Of a stretch of 64,000 bases of DNA, positions 30,845 to 43,300 are shown piece by piece; positions within the stretch are counted from its first letter, which is position 1; each line of letters starts with the position of its first letter. Origin of the DNA: Paralithodes platypus (taxonomy: Eukaryota; Arthropoda; Malacostraca; Decapoda; Lithodidae); the NCBI GenBank assembly GCA_032716605.1, contig CM064572.1, positions 40,024,132 through 40,088,131 of the forward strand, written 5' to 3'. Below the pieces are notes generated by a model, which searched no databases, was not told the origin of the DNA, and saw only the letters and a list, made by a program, of their open reading frames with translations. Made by a program: the position numbers and the translations under genes.

Positions 30845-31631
30845 GAGGAGGGGGTAGCTGGCTCAAGCTCACCCCCCACGCTCCACCAACTCAGCCCTAT
30901 CAGCGCCCCACTACGTGCCCACTCATGCCTCTAACTAGTCAAGGTGAGAGTCTATTGTATTCCAAATGTGTTAGTGTGTATATAGAATTAATTATTACAC
31001 TATGAGCCGAGTTTGCATTCAATAGTTTACATAAATCACTCGAAAAAGTCTATAAGTACCTCTCACATAAATACTCGTAGTGGCTAGAAATATATTCCGA
31101 TGTTTAATATTTTTTTTTTACAGTGTCTCTGTAGTTTGGGAAAGCAGGCATACAAGTTACATCGAAATCCTACATGAACTTTGGCCAAGACGAATTTGTA
31201 TAAATGTACCATGATTTTTATCATTTTTTGAACACATTTTGTTAACCCTCTTTGTGTTTTCGTTCCAGTAACTCAGCTATGGTGCCTAGCGAGTTATGAC
31301 GTCTACCGCAGCTGCCCACGTGACTCCTCTGCAACCTTTGTGATTTTCATCGCCATTGAGTAAATATGAGTTTTTTTTTTACTTTTTGTACTAATAACTT
31401 TACAATCAAAATATTTGTTTATGTACTTTAATCAATAAAACACATATTTTTCAACTTAGCTTTTATTTTCACTATACATAAGTTTAAGGAATAGTTAAAG
31501 TAGTGTTGGTAATGGTTAACTTTAGTCAAGGCTTTTTGGTTTACAATTTACTTATTTTTAAAGTTAGCCGAACAAAAACGACCCGTGGTTACCGGCGGTG
31601 AAATGGAAAATTATGCGTACCTATTCAGGGT

Positions 31632-31718
31632 TTAAGCTTGATGGAGGTCTAGCGAGGAATCTAAAAAAAGTAAATTCATACATAAATAAAGACCAAAAAA
31701 TCACCACTATCCCCTTAA
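31632..31718 (+). mobile_element. TTAA MITE family A, right part
   Basis: Resumes the MITE with AAGCTTGATGGAGGTCTAGC and ends ACTATCCCCTTAA at about 31718, the family's terminal sequence. Confidence 0.8.
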
Positions 31719-31922
31719 CGATTCTGAAACGCTGATGTAATATTTTGTAACATTTACATTGCCCACATGCCCAGAGACAGTAATTCTTCTTAATCAATGT
31801 TCACTCTATCAAGTTTATACAATAGTAGTTTATCAGCTATTTTTGCAGGCGATTGTGCCAATAATATAAATTTGTACAGTACTTTCCAGTAAAGTAGTGT
31901 AACCCTAGAAATATTGTACATT

Positions 31923-32155
31923 TATCTATATATCTATCTATTGCCAGACGCCTTCCTCCCCTTAATGAGGGTGTCCATACACAAAATGCCCCCCAAGCGT
32001 ATCTATCCCCTGTAAGAGAGACAACCCATGCCAGTTTACTGAAGGACTTACAGGATTGACCACTCAACTTAGATTCCATCCGACTCCGAGGCTTTCTATG
32101 TATCTTTTTTAGCACCATTTCTCTACAGTGGTGTGCGGCTAGTCCATCCACTAAC
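31923..32155 (-). pseudogene. 3' fragment of an RTE-like LINE, antisense
   Basis: The minus-strand frame encodes VSLTGDRYAWGAFCVWTPSL and GGRRLAI, matching the C terminus of the RTE-like LINE at 54190-54309 (RLTGDRGAWGRF). The plus-strand TATCTATATATCTATC at 31923-31940 corresponds to its GATA-type 3' tail. It is diverged and 5' truncated. Confidence 0.7.
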
Positions 32156-32480
32156 CTGCTTCACCCTCAGGTAAGCAGTACGGATTTGTATAAGGTTTAC
32201 TTCCCTAGACAGGCTGCCGACCAAGGCTTACGAGTCCCATCCACCAGGATTTTTGTAAGGGTTTCTCCCCTAGATAGGTTGCCGACCAAGGGTATCAAGT
32301 CCCATCCATACATCCGTTTAGTATATACCCTGTAACCTCCCCCCCCCTTCTAAGTGTACTTTATATTATTAGAGTAGTGCTAAGTGCAATATAATCATGA
32401 TGCTAAGTACATCTTAGTAAGTCAGAAATTATGCCCAGAAGTACAGTAGTTTAAAATAAAATTAGATAGACATATGGACG
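32156..32480. other. Non-coding stretch with a short tandem duplication
   Basis: Contains two related blocks around CTAGACAGGCTGCCGACCAA (32212) and CTAGATAGGTTGCCGACCAA (32271), about 60 bp apart. No gene seen. Confidence 0.5.
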
Positions 32481-32705
32481 AGATGGGTTGGGTGTGAGGG
32501 TGATCTGCTGAGTGTGGGTTAATCGGCGCTCTGCAGATCCCCGTTTTCTGACCTCTGACCGTTTTGGTGAGGTTGGTCCTCCTGGTGTTAGTGAGCTGGG
32601 CCTATAATTAGGCCTTATAATTAGGGTTGGGTGTGAGAGGGATCTGCCTTGTGTGGGCCAATCGGCTTTCTGCAGACTCCCATTTTCTTACGTTCTTATG
32701 TATAT
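32481..32705 (+). mobile_element. Two 3'-end relics of the CR1-like 2 family
   Basis: Two successive copies of the GGTTGGGTGTGA...TCTGCAGA...TTTTCTTA 3' UTR, seen also at 54410-54480 and ending in TTCTTACGTTCTTATG-type terminal repeats. Only the last 100-200 bp of the element is present each time. Confidence 0.65.
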
Positions 32706-33040
32706 TCTAGCCTGTAACCTCCCCTAAGTGTACTTCCTATCAAATTCAAATAACTTTATTTCGTAATTTAAAATTACATACTGTATATACAATAAATGTA
32801 TTACTATACATAAATATGATGCAGTAACTTTACTATTATATACTAAAATATCACAAACAATAATAGTGGCAGCTACATAAAACATATTATTGTGGCACAT
32901 TGCCACTGGTACTCTCATGATTCTCTACCCACGATATTCGTGATTATAATTATTGTGCAAGTTAATAATGTTATTAAGTAGAGTTCATTAATGCTGAGTG
33001 TAAGCCCAGAAGTAGAGTACTAAGTATATAGGGTATTGTG
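32706..33040. other. AT-rich non-coding stretch
   Basis: No supported feature beyond AT-richness. Confidence 0.5.
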
Positions 33041-36000
33041 TAACCTCCCGCCAAGGTATAAAGGTATAAGGAGGGGTTCAGAGCTACCCCCATGGGCAAC
33101 CCCGGCTTCATGAACTCCACCCGTACGCGATTTTGGCCCTTCAGTTAGCGGGGAGTAAGGGTGAAAATACCTTGGGCCGGTTGAAGAGTCAAACGTCCAA
33201 TAATTTATCCTGATCTACGTGCTGAGGTCTGTGTCAGAATGCAATCTCCTGGCTTGGCTTGATATACTGGGTTATTTTGGACCTACATAACTATATTCCA
33301 GATCAGAGACAAATGTATTTCAGATATACAGTATGTACATTAGTAGAAGAGTTACTGGTCCTAGAACTTGATTTGGAATTGATTTAATCAAGTAGAAGAT
33401 GGAAAGCCTGTGTGGGCAAAACAGAGAATAAGTTTGGATAAGGAAAGAAACGATATATCCATATCCGCTAGGAATGTAATAGAACCCCAGTCACATATAA
33501 ATGTTAGTAATTATGATAGCATTTACTGCAGTGAAATCGAAGGAAATAATAAGTTAGTTAAAACCAATAGAACAACTAGTTACACAAAATAGTAATAGGT
33601 TGAGGGTATATTATACAAATTGTAGAAGTTTATGTAACAAAATGGATCAGCTTAGGGCAATTGTTAGCAAGGAAAATATAGACATTGTAGCGATTACAGA
33701 AACTTGGACAAATACTGACTCTAGACATCTATTAGCAGAATTTCATATGCCAGGATAAAATTTATTTAAATACGACAGAACAGACAGAAGGGGAGGTGGA
33801 GTTGCAATTTATGTCAGGGATACTTTAAAATGTTGCCTTAGATCAGATATTAAAACAAATAGCGATAATGAAAGTGTGTGGGTAGAGATTAGCGGGGAAG
33901 GTGAGACAATTATTTTGGGAACCATTTATAGAGCACCCTGTCTTTGTCGAAATTTAGGCAAATTATTATGGGAAGAAATCAGTAAGGCACCTCAGAATAA
34001 TAATGTTTGCATTTTAGGCGACTTTAATCTTCCAGGTATAGACTGGGTTAATCAAACTAGCAATAACGAATCCGAAGAGTTTCTTGAAGTAGTACTAGAC
34101 AACTTTCTCTTTCAATTTGTAAATTCGCCAACTAGAGGATATAATATTCTGGACCTAGTTATTACCAACAGAGAGAATTGGACAACAAATTTAGAAGTGA
34201 ACAGTGACCATAAATCAATATATTTATCTATAGAATTAAATTATAAACCAAAGGAAAATAAGATTCTTATCCCTGACTTTAGAAAGGCAAATTTTAGGGG
34301 CTTAAAAAGTCACTCAGAATTAAAGGTGAGGCAGGAGATTTAGGTCAAGTAAGCCAATTAGTTCCAGCAGAACAGAGAGGTCGGGGCCAGGTGGGTCACA
34401 CAGCTGAGATAGTTAGACAACCAACTGAAAATGTAAATATTGTGTATAATCAGTTCATCTCTGCCTTACAGACCGAACAAGATAAATATATACCAAAAAG
34501 AAAATTTAGATCACATACAAACCAACCAAAATGGATGATAAATAGATTATTAGATCTTATTGGTAGAAAGAGAGGTGTATACAGAAAAATACAGAAAGGC
34601 GAAATCTAACTTATAGGATATCACCATACCTTGTCGAGGCAGGTAAAGAAAGAAATTAGGAAGGAAAAAAGAAACTATGAAATCAAGGTAGCAAATGAAT
34701 CCAAAAACAACCCTATAGCATTTTATCAATTGTATAAATCAAAGGTAACGGATACAGTAGGGCCCCTTAAGAATGTCATAGGTGAGACTACAGATGATGA
34801 GTTAGAAATGTGCAATACTCTAAATATTAATTTCTTTTCTGTTTTTACAAACGAAAATTTAGATCAACTTCCAGTAGTCAACCAAGTTTTTAACGGTAGT
34901 ATAGACGAAATATTAAGCACAGTTTACGGCACTAGTGACGAAGTAATTAAGGAAATGGATATACTAAAACCTCAGAAATCTCCAGGTCCAGATGAGGTGT
35001 ATGCTAGGGTATTAAAAGAATGCAAGGATGAATTAAGTTACCAATTAACTCACCTATTTAATAATTCACTAGCTTTAGGCTTAGTTCCTGATTCATGGAA
35101 GCTCGCAAATATAACTCTGATATTAAAAAAAGGTGATAAGTCTATAACATCAAATTACCGTCCTATTGGTCTCACATCAATTATAGGGAAATTGCTAGAA
35201 TCAATTATTGCCAGGAAAATTAGAAATAACTTAGAAATGTTCAAGTTAATAACAGTTTCTCAACATGGTTTCACTCCAGGACGATCCTGCCTAACAAATT
35301 TACTAATTTTTTTTCTCTGAGGTTAATGAAGCGGTAGATAACAACGACAAGTCATATGATATAGTTTACTTAGACTTCAGTAAGGCCTTTGATAAAGTTC
35401 CACATGAAAGGCTGTTAAGGAAGATAGAAGGACATGGTATTGGGGGGATGCTACTCAAGTGGATTAAGTCATGGCTGATTGGTTGGAAGCAGAGAGTTAG
35501 TATACTGTAAATAGTGTAAAATCGGACTGGGGTTTAGTTAAAAGTGGGGTCCCCCAAGGGTCGGTTTTGGGGCCCCTTCTGTTCATTATCTACATAAATG
35601 ATCTTGACTCACGCATAAAGAATAGGATCAGTAAATTTTCTGATGATACTAAATAGGTAGGATAATAGAGTCAGCTAGCGACAGGGAATGTCTTCAAAAT
35701 GATCTCGATCATTTGCACGAGTGGCAGATGAGTTTCAATGTAGACAAATGTAAGGTATTGAGGATTGGAAATCGTAATTTAGATGCGGAATACAAACTGG
35801 ACAATGTAGAATTGGATAATTCAGAGTGTGAGAAGGATCTGGGGGTGCTCGTTAGTAATGATCTGAAACCCAGAAAACAATCTATAAGTGTTAGGAACAG
35901 GGCACATAGAATTCTAGAATTCATATCTAGGAGTGTTAGCAACAGGACTGCTGAAGTTTTCTTAAAACTATACTTAGCACTAGTAAGGCCCCATTTAGAC

Positions 36001-36412
36001 TATGCTGTTCAATTTTGGTGCCCTTATTACAGAATGGATATCGACCCTTTAGAGGCAGTCCAAAGAAGAATGACGAAAAAGATACATAATATTAGAAATT
36101 TATCGTATGAGGAGAGGTTGAAAATCTTAGGCTTGCACTCACTAGAAAGACGAAGATGTAGGGGAGACATGATAGAGGTATATAAATGGATAAAAAGTTT
36201 AAATATGGGCAATATAGATGAGGTATTAAAGCTAAAGAACGGTGACATAACCCGCTCAAATGGTTTCAAGTTAGATAAGTTTAGATTTAGGAAAGATATA
36301 GGAAAGCACTGGTTTAGGAATAGAGTTGTTAACATGTGGAATGCACCGCCCAGAACAGTAATTAGCTCAGAAACAGTTGAAAGCTTTAAGCATAAGTTGG
36401 ATTCCCATATGG
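33041..36412 (+). mobile_element. CR1-like LINE 2 (outermost element of the nested block), left part
   Basis: A CR1-type element distinct from CR1-A/B. A GC-moderate leader (33041-33390) precedes a decayed ORF2 running to 36412, where it is interrupted by the RTE-like LINE; its last codons and 3' UTR are at 54334-54480. The 15-bp direct repeat TGGATTCCCATATGG (36398-36412 and 54319-54333) marks that insertion. Joined, the coding frame ends HMGDMGWV followed by a stop, as expected for the family. No ORF1 is recognisable. Confidence 0.85.
33590..36412 (+). pseudogene. CR1-like LINE 2 ORF2: endonuclease and RT with multiple lesions
   Basis: Endonuclease motifs TNCRSLCNK, TETWTNTDS, RGGGVAIYVRD, GDFNLPGIDW and SDHKS occur in order (33600-34220), with an in-frame TAA near 33756. 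The linker (34391-34640) and RT follow: SPGPDEV, SNYRPIGLTS, QHGFTPGRSCLTNLL, YLDFSKAFDKVPHERLL, a frameshifted GVPQG/VLGPLLF block and a KFSDDTK motif C. The C-terminal frame 35713-36412 is intact, with RPHLDYAVQFWCPYY and FRNRVVNMWNAPP. At least four frame breaks make it inactive. It is clearly related to, but well diverged from, CR1-A. Confidence 0.88.
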
Positions 36413-36785
36413 AGGCGAGAGGAGGGTGGAATGGTGAGGAGGGTGAAGAGGTTGCAGGAGGAGGAAGTCAGGGAGGAGTACAGGAGAGCAGTGGAAAGAC
36501 GACTAGGTGGGTTCGACCTGGAAGTTATGGAGGAAGTGGAGGAGATGAGCAAGGTGTTTAAGGATGAGATCTGTGCAGCATGTGAGGAGGTGTGTGGAGT
36601 GAGGAGAAGAGGGAGGGGAGTGAAAGGTACAGCATGGTGGACAGAAAAGGTAAGAATAGCTGTGGAAGAAAAGAAGAAAGCATATAGAGAGTGGTTGGGT
36701 AGTAGAGATAATGAAGATTTCGAGAGACAGAAACGAGCGAGGTACTTGGAGAGTAAGAGGGTGGTGAAGAGAGTAGTGAAGGAAA
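36413..36785 (+). pseudogene. RTE-like LINE, segment 1 (pre-RT linker)
   Basis: 5'-truncated start inside CR1-like 2 right after the 15-bp duplication. It encodes a highly charged helical region (VREEYRRAVERRLGGF, GTAWWTEKVRIAVEEKKKAY, RVVKRVVKE) typical of the segment before the RT in RTE-like LINEs. No endonuclease is present. The frame is cut at 36785 by BEL-1 and resumes in phase at 45138. Confidence 0.85.
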
Positions 36786-38205
36786 TGTTGCTGCCCTAGC
36801 CCAGGATTTACACAAAGTCCGACTGCTTTCAACCTCCTTTATTTAGCGTGAACTGAAACAATACAGATAATGTAACAATGGCATATAGGATATAAGGTCA
36901 TACTAAAGTCTATGGAAAGTTAATCAACAGTTTAAACTCCAGGTACAATAATACACTACTAGAATGATACAAGATATGCAGTGCTAAGATGGTCACAATA
37001 AGTGACAAACTATTAACCCATTGAACACCAGAGACACTATCTATACTCAACTCGGGCAACAAAGATTAGAGTACCGGTATTTTACTCAGTTCAGGAAGGA
37101 CTTCTATCAGTTACAAGGCATCAAACTATTCAAATTCGTCCTTCCTGAACCCCACAAACTCTCCTAATGCAACAAAATATATATAGTACCAACCATGTCA
37201 AAGGAATTCAACTGTTTAAATAACTAATCACACAAACAATCAATTTTCTACATTAAATTGTATCATGTAGATTAACACCAATAATAATAATATAATGAAA
37301 ATATATATAGTACCAACCATGTCAAAGGAATTCAACTGTTTAAATAACTAATCACACAAACTATCAATTGTCTACATTAAATTGTATCATGTAGATTAAC
37401 ACCAATAATCAACCACATAATAATCACTTGCAATAAATAATGATACCAATTACTTTACATTAACACATTAATACTAACACTGAGCTCCTCGGCCTTACAG
37501 CTCCGAGGACAACAACAACATTTACGTTAGTCTAGTACTATTCAGTGAGAACATTCCAATATACAAGTACACAAAGTATTTTATAACCGTACCTTTTATT
37601 GCTACAACTAGGCCTTCAAATAGGGTGAACAACCAAACAGCCAAGATCCTCGAGGACGCAAATGCCTATCACCGTCTTCCACACCAGGCCGCCCATTTGG
37701 CTCCACAAAGCAACACCACACTCCAGGTTCACCAGTCAACTGACTATTACCACAACGCTAGAGCCCCAAGTCAACACGACTCACCCTTCACCAAATAGCT
37801 GCGCCCTCATCTAGTACCGCTGATTTGGTACAATGATAACTTATTTGAGACTACGAGGCAATATGAACTTTGACCCTTCTATTTCATACATATGATTCAG
37901 TTAATATCGTACATATTAAAACATATATATGAACCTTGACCCTTCTATCTCATACAAATGATTCAGATCATTTCGTACATGTCAAAACATATATATGAAC
38001 CTTGACCCTTCTATCTCATACACATGATTCAGATAATTTCGTACATGTTAAAACATATATATGAACCTTGACCCTTCTATTTCATACATATGATTCAGTT
38101 AATATCGTACATATTAAAACATATATATGAACCTTGACCCTTCTATCTCATACAAATGATTCAGATAATATCGTACATATTAGAACATATATAATTCCAG
38201 CCACA
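36786..38205 (-). repeat. BEL-1 LTR (3' LTR of the minus-strand element)
   Basis: Contains a 124-bp direct duplication (about 37176-37424) and five copies of a 66-bp repeat (37863-38192, unit start ATGAACCTTGACCCTTC). The other LTR has the same internal structure. Confidence 0.9.
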
Positions 38206-38302
38206 TGGCTCCACTAATTATATTCATTATAATTACAATACCAAAGGAAAGTGTATGCATATCTCTATCTAGGCTCTCCGGTGGGGAGCGTACCCCAAAT
38301 CT

Positions 38303-40378
38303 TTACTCACCAACCAACAATATCAATTTTTGAACAGGGCGATGCAGGATAGAACGGTTAGCAAGTTGCACTTTGACAGATCTGACCAAACCATCTTGAG
38401 ATGTATGAGCTTCCGTGACACGTGCCAGTTTCCAATATGACCGATGGCACTGATCATCAATGACTAAGACTAGATCACCAACCTTCAGATTCTTTCTGGG
38501 AGTACTCCACTTAGCACGAGACATGTACTGCTGAGCAATCTCCTTTTTCCACCGTGACCAGAATAAATCCACAAGATACTGAACACGACGCCATTGCTTC
38601 GACACATACAAGTTAGGTCGCTCTGCATCCAGTGGAGCCAGAGTACGGGGAATGACTTTCGACTTCATCGTTATCAAGTGATTTGGTGTCAACGGCTCAA
38701 GAGACTGAGGATCACTGATGTTGTCAACATTGAGGGGTCTACTGTTTATCACAGATGCAGCTTCAGAGAGTACAGTCATCAAACCCTCATCATCAAGACG
38801 AGAACCATGCTCCACCACGATACCCTCAATGATGCGTCTGGCAATACCAATCATCCTCTCCCACACTCCACCTCTGTGGCTTGAAGATGGTGGATTAAAA
38901 ACCATGTCACATCCCATTTTCAACAACTCATTTCTTGCACCAACTAGATTAGTTCCTTGATCACATCTAATCTCTCTCACAGAACCACGAAGTGCAACAA
39001 ATCTTTGAAATGCATTGAGAAAACTGTATGTGGAAAGAGTATGAGCCACCTCAATGTGCACCGCCCTACTTACCAGGCAGGTGAACATTACGCCATATCT
39101 CTTACACTCTCGACGCCCAGACTTCACAACATAAGGACCAAACAAATCACATCCTGAGAACCAAAATGGAGGAGACGGGGACAATCTGTCCTCTGGTAAG
39201 TCCGCCATCTTTTGCTCCACTGGTCTGCCTCGCAAACGAGAACACGTTACACAAGTGCGAATCTGTCTCTTCACCAACCTTTGCAAGGATAGTATCCAAA
39301 AACCATGACTGCGCACTTCCGAACATGTAATGCCACGACCCTGATGATGAGTCTTCTGATGAAAATGCATGATGATCGACTTAGACAACTCATGGTTAGA
39401 AGGCAAGACAAGTGGATGTTTGACGTCATCAGATAGAGTAGACTGACGAATCCTGCCACCAACACGGATCAAACCATCCTTATCCAGAAACGCATCCAAT
39501 TTGAAGAGTGGACTACTACGAGAAACTGTGTTTTGACATGATAAAGCAATCAATTCATTCGAGAAACATGACCTCTGAACCATCCTAATGATGTTAGTCT
39601 TCGCGGTTTCCAGTTCCTCTACCTGCAAGTTTCCTTTTCTATTTACTCCTTTGCAATTACCAATAAATCTTGAAATCCAAGCCCACAACTTCAAAGTGCT
39701 GAACCAGTGTCGAAAGATATGAATATGATCTAGTGATGGAGACTCTTCGCCATAACTGCTCAGGCACTTCACCTCTACATCATCGTGTGATACTACTGGA
39801 TTCATATGTTCGGTGTGAAAGTCATACCTCGTGAGAAAGTCTGGTCCCTTCAACCAACGCTCTGACCAAACTGCACGAGATCCATCATTGGCAGGATTAT
39901 CAGCACTGTCGACATGAAACCAATGTTCAGGACTAGACCCATCATGTATCCTTTGAACTCTATTGGCTACAAAGACCTTGAATCTGGCTGATTGATTCTT
40001 TATGTACCCAAATACCACAGTGCTGTCAGTCCAGAAATACTCTACGTACTGAAGTGGGAGTTCTCTTCTTAGTTTTGTTGCCAAATGCACACTTAGAACC
40101 GCTGCAGTCAACTCAAGGCGAGGAATGGTCAAGATTGGCTTAAAAGGAACAACTCTACACTTTCCCACCATGAAAACAACTTCTATATTTCCATCTTCGT
40201 ACAACATTCTGAGGTAAGAACAAGCAGCATACCCAATTGAACTCGCATCAGCAAAGTGGTGCATTTCAAGAGACGACACCTTCACTTTGGTGCGGACACA
40301 ACGTGGGATAATAACCTCACCAATCTGAGCAAGATTACTGTGCCACATCTCATACTTCTTTGACAACTCACCAGACAT
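38303..40378 (-). CDS. BEL-1 pol, RNase H and integrase part
   Basis: 691 residues in the same frame as the upstream 1034-residue frame, separated from it only by an in-frame stop codon. RNase H is recognisable by HHFADASSIGYAACSY, LELTAAVLS and FWTDSTVVFGY. The integrase follows: an H-H/C-C zinc region (HHQGRGITCSEV, CVTCSRLRG), catalytic Asp in SGCDLFGPYVV, second Asp in IRCDQGTNLVGA, Glu in GGVWERMIGIARR, then a C-terminal WSRWKKEIAQQY and KVGDLVLVIDD domain typical of BEL/Pao integrases. All three acidic residues are present. It ends just before the 3' LTR; the 97-bp gap includes a weak polypurine stretch next to the LTR. Confidence 0.9.
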   Translation of the reverse strand: MSGELSKKYEMWHSNLAQIGEVIIPRCVRTKVKVSSLEMHHFADASSIGYAACSYLRMLYEDGNIEVVFMVGKCRVVPFKPILTIPRLELTAAVLSVHLATKLRRELPLQYVEYFWTDSTVVFGYIKNQSARFKVFVANRVQRIHDGSSPEHWFHVDSADNPANDGSRAVWSERWLKGPDFLTRYDFHTEHMNPVVSHDDVEVKCLSSYGEESPSLDHIHIFRHWFSTLKLWAWISRFIGNCKGVNRKGNLQVEELETAKTNIIRMVQRSCFSNELIALSCQNTVSRSSPLFKLDAFLDKDGLIRVGGRIRQSTLSDDVKHPLVLPSNHELSKSIIMHFHQKTHHQGRGITCSEVRSHGFWILSLQRLVKRQIRTCVTCSRLRGRPVEQKMADLPEDRLSPSPPFWFSGCDLFGPYVVKSGRRECKRYGVMFTCLVSRAVHIEVAHTLSTYSFLNAFQRFVALRGSVREIRCDQGTNLVGARNELLKMGCDMVFNPPSSSHRGGVWERMIGIARRIIEGIVVEHGSRLDDEGLMTVLSEAASVINSRPLNVDNISDPQSLEPLTPNHLITMKSKVIPRTLAPLDAERPNLYVSKQWRRVQYLVDLFWSRWKKEIAQQYMSRAKWSTPRKNLKVGDLVLVIDDQCHRSYWKLARVTEAHTSQDGLVRSVKVQLANRSILHRPVQKLILLVGE

Positions 40379-40387
40379 AGGATCATC

Positions 40388-43300
40388 TCATTTACATTTA
40401 TCATGACACATTTGATGCAACAACAACTTAGCCTGATGAAGAAGTGGAGAAATCACACCAAAAGGATCATAAAACTTGGCAAGGGTAGAAAGCAAACCTC
40501 TCCGAGTCATCTTGCTGCTGTCAAAGTCCAGTGGGAAATGGAGTTTGTCAGTCTCAACATTCCATAAGACACCTAAAGTTTTATGCATGCTAGATTCCAT
40601 TGGTGCTCGGTCTTCAATGGGAACACAATTCATGACTTCTTGAGAATTTGACATCACCTTGTGGCATCTACATCCACCTTCAGAAAGAAGTTTCCGAGTC
40701 TCAACAATCAAAGAACAGGCAGAACTAACAGAAGACACAGAGATGACACCATCATCGACATAGAAGTTCTTATTTACAAACTGTGAGGCTTCAATGGCAT
40801 ACTTCGAGCCATGATCATTAGCGATCTTTCTCAGGGCATATGTCGCGACTCCAGGGGAAGAGGTGGCACCAAACAAATGAACCTGCATTCTACAATCAAC
40901 GGGGTCAGAATTGAAATCGCCATCTTTCCACCACAAATATCGCAGTAAGTCCTTGTCACCAGAGGGAACCATGAACTGGTAGTACATTTTCTGAATGTCA
41001 CAAGTGAAAGCGATAGGTTCAAGACGAAATCTGAATAGAATCCCCAACAACAAATTCATCAAATTGGGACCTTGCAACAGCCTACTATTCAAACTAACGC
41101 CTCTGAACTCAGAACTACAATAAAAAACTACTCTCATCTTGTTTGACTGTTGAACGCCGTGATGGGGAATATACCACCTTCTGCCTACTGGAGACTCATC
41201 ATCCGGAGCGACAATTTCAGCAAATTCCATGTCAAGCATTTCCTGCATTGAATCTGAATACCTCTGATGATAGAGCGGATCCTTCTGAAATTTGGTTTTC
41301 AAACTCGACAATCGCTTTTCTGCAATAAACCTGTTCATAGGAAATGGTGCTTCATATTTTAAAGGTAGAGGAGCCTCATAATGCTTATCCTTTCTCTGAA
41401 ACATTCCTCCTGACATTCTCTTCATAAATCGTACATCTTCTGCACTATACTTCTCATCCATTCCAGGCATAGCTATCTTAACATGCTTATCCTTTCTCTG
41501 AAACATTCCTCCTGACATTCTCTTCATAAATCGTACATCTTCTGCACTATACTTCTCATCCATTCCAGGCATAGCTATCTTAACATCCTCAGTATCTAAC
41601 ATCACCTCACGACAGTCAGTCCTGAAGGCAATGCAACCTTGTACAATGTGTGTAGCACCAAACTCATCACTTTCATCCACACTATCACAATTTGCACCTA
41701 CAACACACCAACCGAGACTAGTCTTCCACCCAAAAGGCTCATTGTCACCTCCAGTCACAATCTCCAAAGGTCGCAGGACTTGAGAGCAATGATAACCTAT
41801 CAAAAGACCAATGGGGGCATCTTCATAATACCGAGGAATGTCAATTTGGGAAAGATGTGGCCATTTACTTATTACATCAGGAATGGGAATGATTTCACGC
41901 CTACATGGAATGCAGTCCCTCACAAAACATGATGGAAGTTTAATGCAAGGACCACCTGACACACTTCTAATCTCCAAGCCATCGACGGCTGTGGTAGAAA
42001 CATTCATACGACCATTCATAGTTGACAAATCTAATGAAGTGTGACGTCCAGATACATTCAACATGCTAGCAACCTCATCTGTCACAAAATTTGTGTTAGA
42101 TTGTGTATCCAAAAGAGCATATACCAAAATCTCAACATCACTGGATGGATGATGCAACAAAACAGGCAGCACCATAGTGGTTACACGATTATCAGTTTTC
42201 ATACATGAAACAGAGTCAGTAGCTAAATTCACATTACCAGATGTCGTATCTGTGCTAGTCTTGGGTTGTGAACTATAGTCATGAAGCAAAGTTGGGTGCC
42301 TTTTTGAACAAACTGCACAAACATGCCTTATTCTACATTTCTTACTATGGTGTCCATATGTCAGGCAGCCAAAGCACATGTTCTTGTCACGAATGAGAGT
42401 TCTTCTATCAGGCAAACTCATGTTACTAAAGACTGAACAATTTGTAATTTTATGTTTATCATCACAAACTGGACAATTCTTCTGAACTACATTGTTTTGA
42501 CCCTCATATGATCGTGACTGAGTTACATATGCTTGAGCTATGACACGTGACTCTGACTTAGATGGATGCAATTTGTTTACACCAGGGTCACGTGCCCCTG
42601 ACCCATGACCAGACCATAAAGCATGATTTGCAATTTTGGCTTTGTCTTTAATGAACTGAGTAAATTGATCAAACTTAGGGAACACATCGGACTTCACAAC
42701 AATTTTAATCCAGTCATTTACTAACCAAGATGGCAACTTGTTCAGGATTTTCTTATTTTCAAACTCGTCACTTAATATTTCCAATGACTTGTACGAACCC
42801 TTGGCAACACAAATCTGAGTTAAAAAGTCTGCAAATCTCTGAAGTGCCTTTCCATCGCGCTCACCAACTTTTGGCCAATTCTCAAGTTTTCTACGGAAGG
42901 CAGCTGCAACAAGAGCTGGATTACCAAACCTTTTTTCTAGTATATCAAGTGCGGCCTCATATGATGATCTATCTGGACAGAGAAATAAAGCTTCAATAGC
43001 ACTTTGAGCTTCACCAGTTGTGTACTGTTTCAAGTAAAACATCTTTTCATCACACCCAATATTGTGTTTTCCAACTAACGTATTAAATGAAGCCTTCCAC
43101 ATTGGATAGGACTCAGGTTTACCACTGAAAATGTCAGGTTGTGGCACTGGAGGCAATTTAACATAAGACATAGGCTTACCCTCTGATGGATGAAAAGTAT
43201 CAGCACCTCTCTGTACATAGTCTCTGACACCTTGTAAACCACTAATATAATTGCACTCAACTTCCTCAAAGTATTTATCACTAGCCACCATGTCAGACTC

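Larger units (their letters stand above)
29810..31631 (+). mobile_element. piggyBac-type element, internally degraded, inserted in a MITE
   Basis: Inverted ends CCCTGAATAGGCACCC (from 29810) and the matching GTACCTATTCAGGG (to 31630), flanked by TTAA at 29806-29809 and 31632-31635. The host family-A MITE rejoins across it at one TTAA, which confirms the insertion. It retains only a short N-terminal piggyBac-like coding exon; no DDD catalytic core is visible, so it is non-autonomous. It is itself invaded by an antisense truncated CR1 copy at 30376-30844. Confidence 0.82.

Noticed and set aside
40376..40390. BEL-1 stop codon as a readthrough signal between RT and RNase H
   Set aside because: Position is inside a conserved connection rather than between gag and pol, and BEL-2 has a different stop nearby; ordinary nonsense mutation is more likely.
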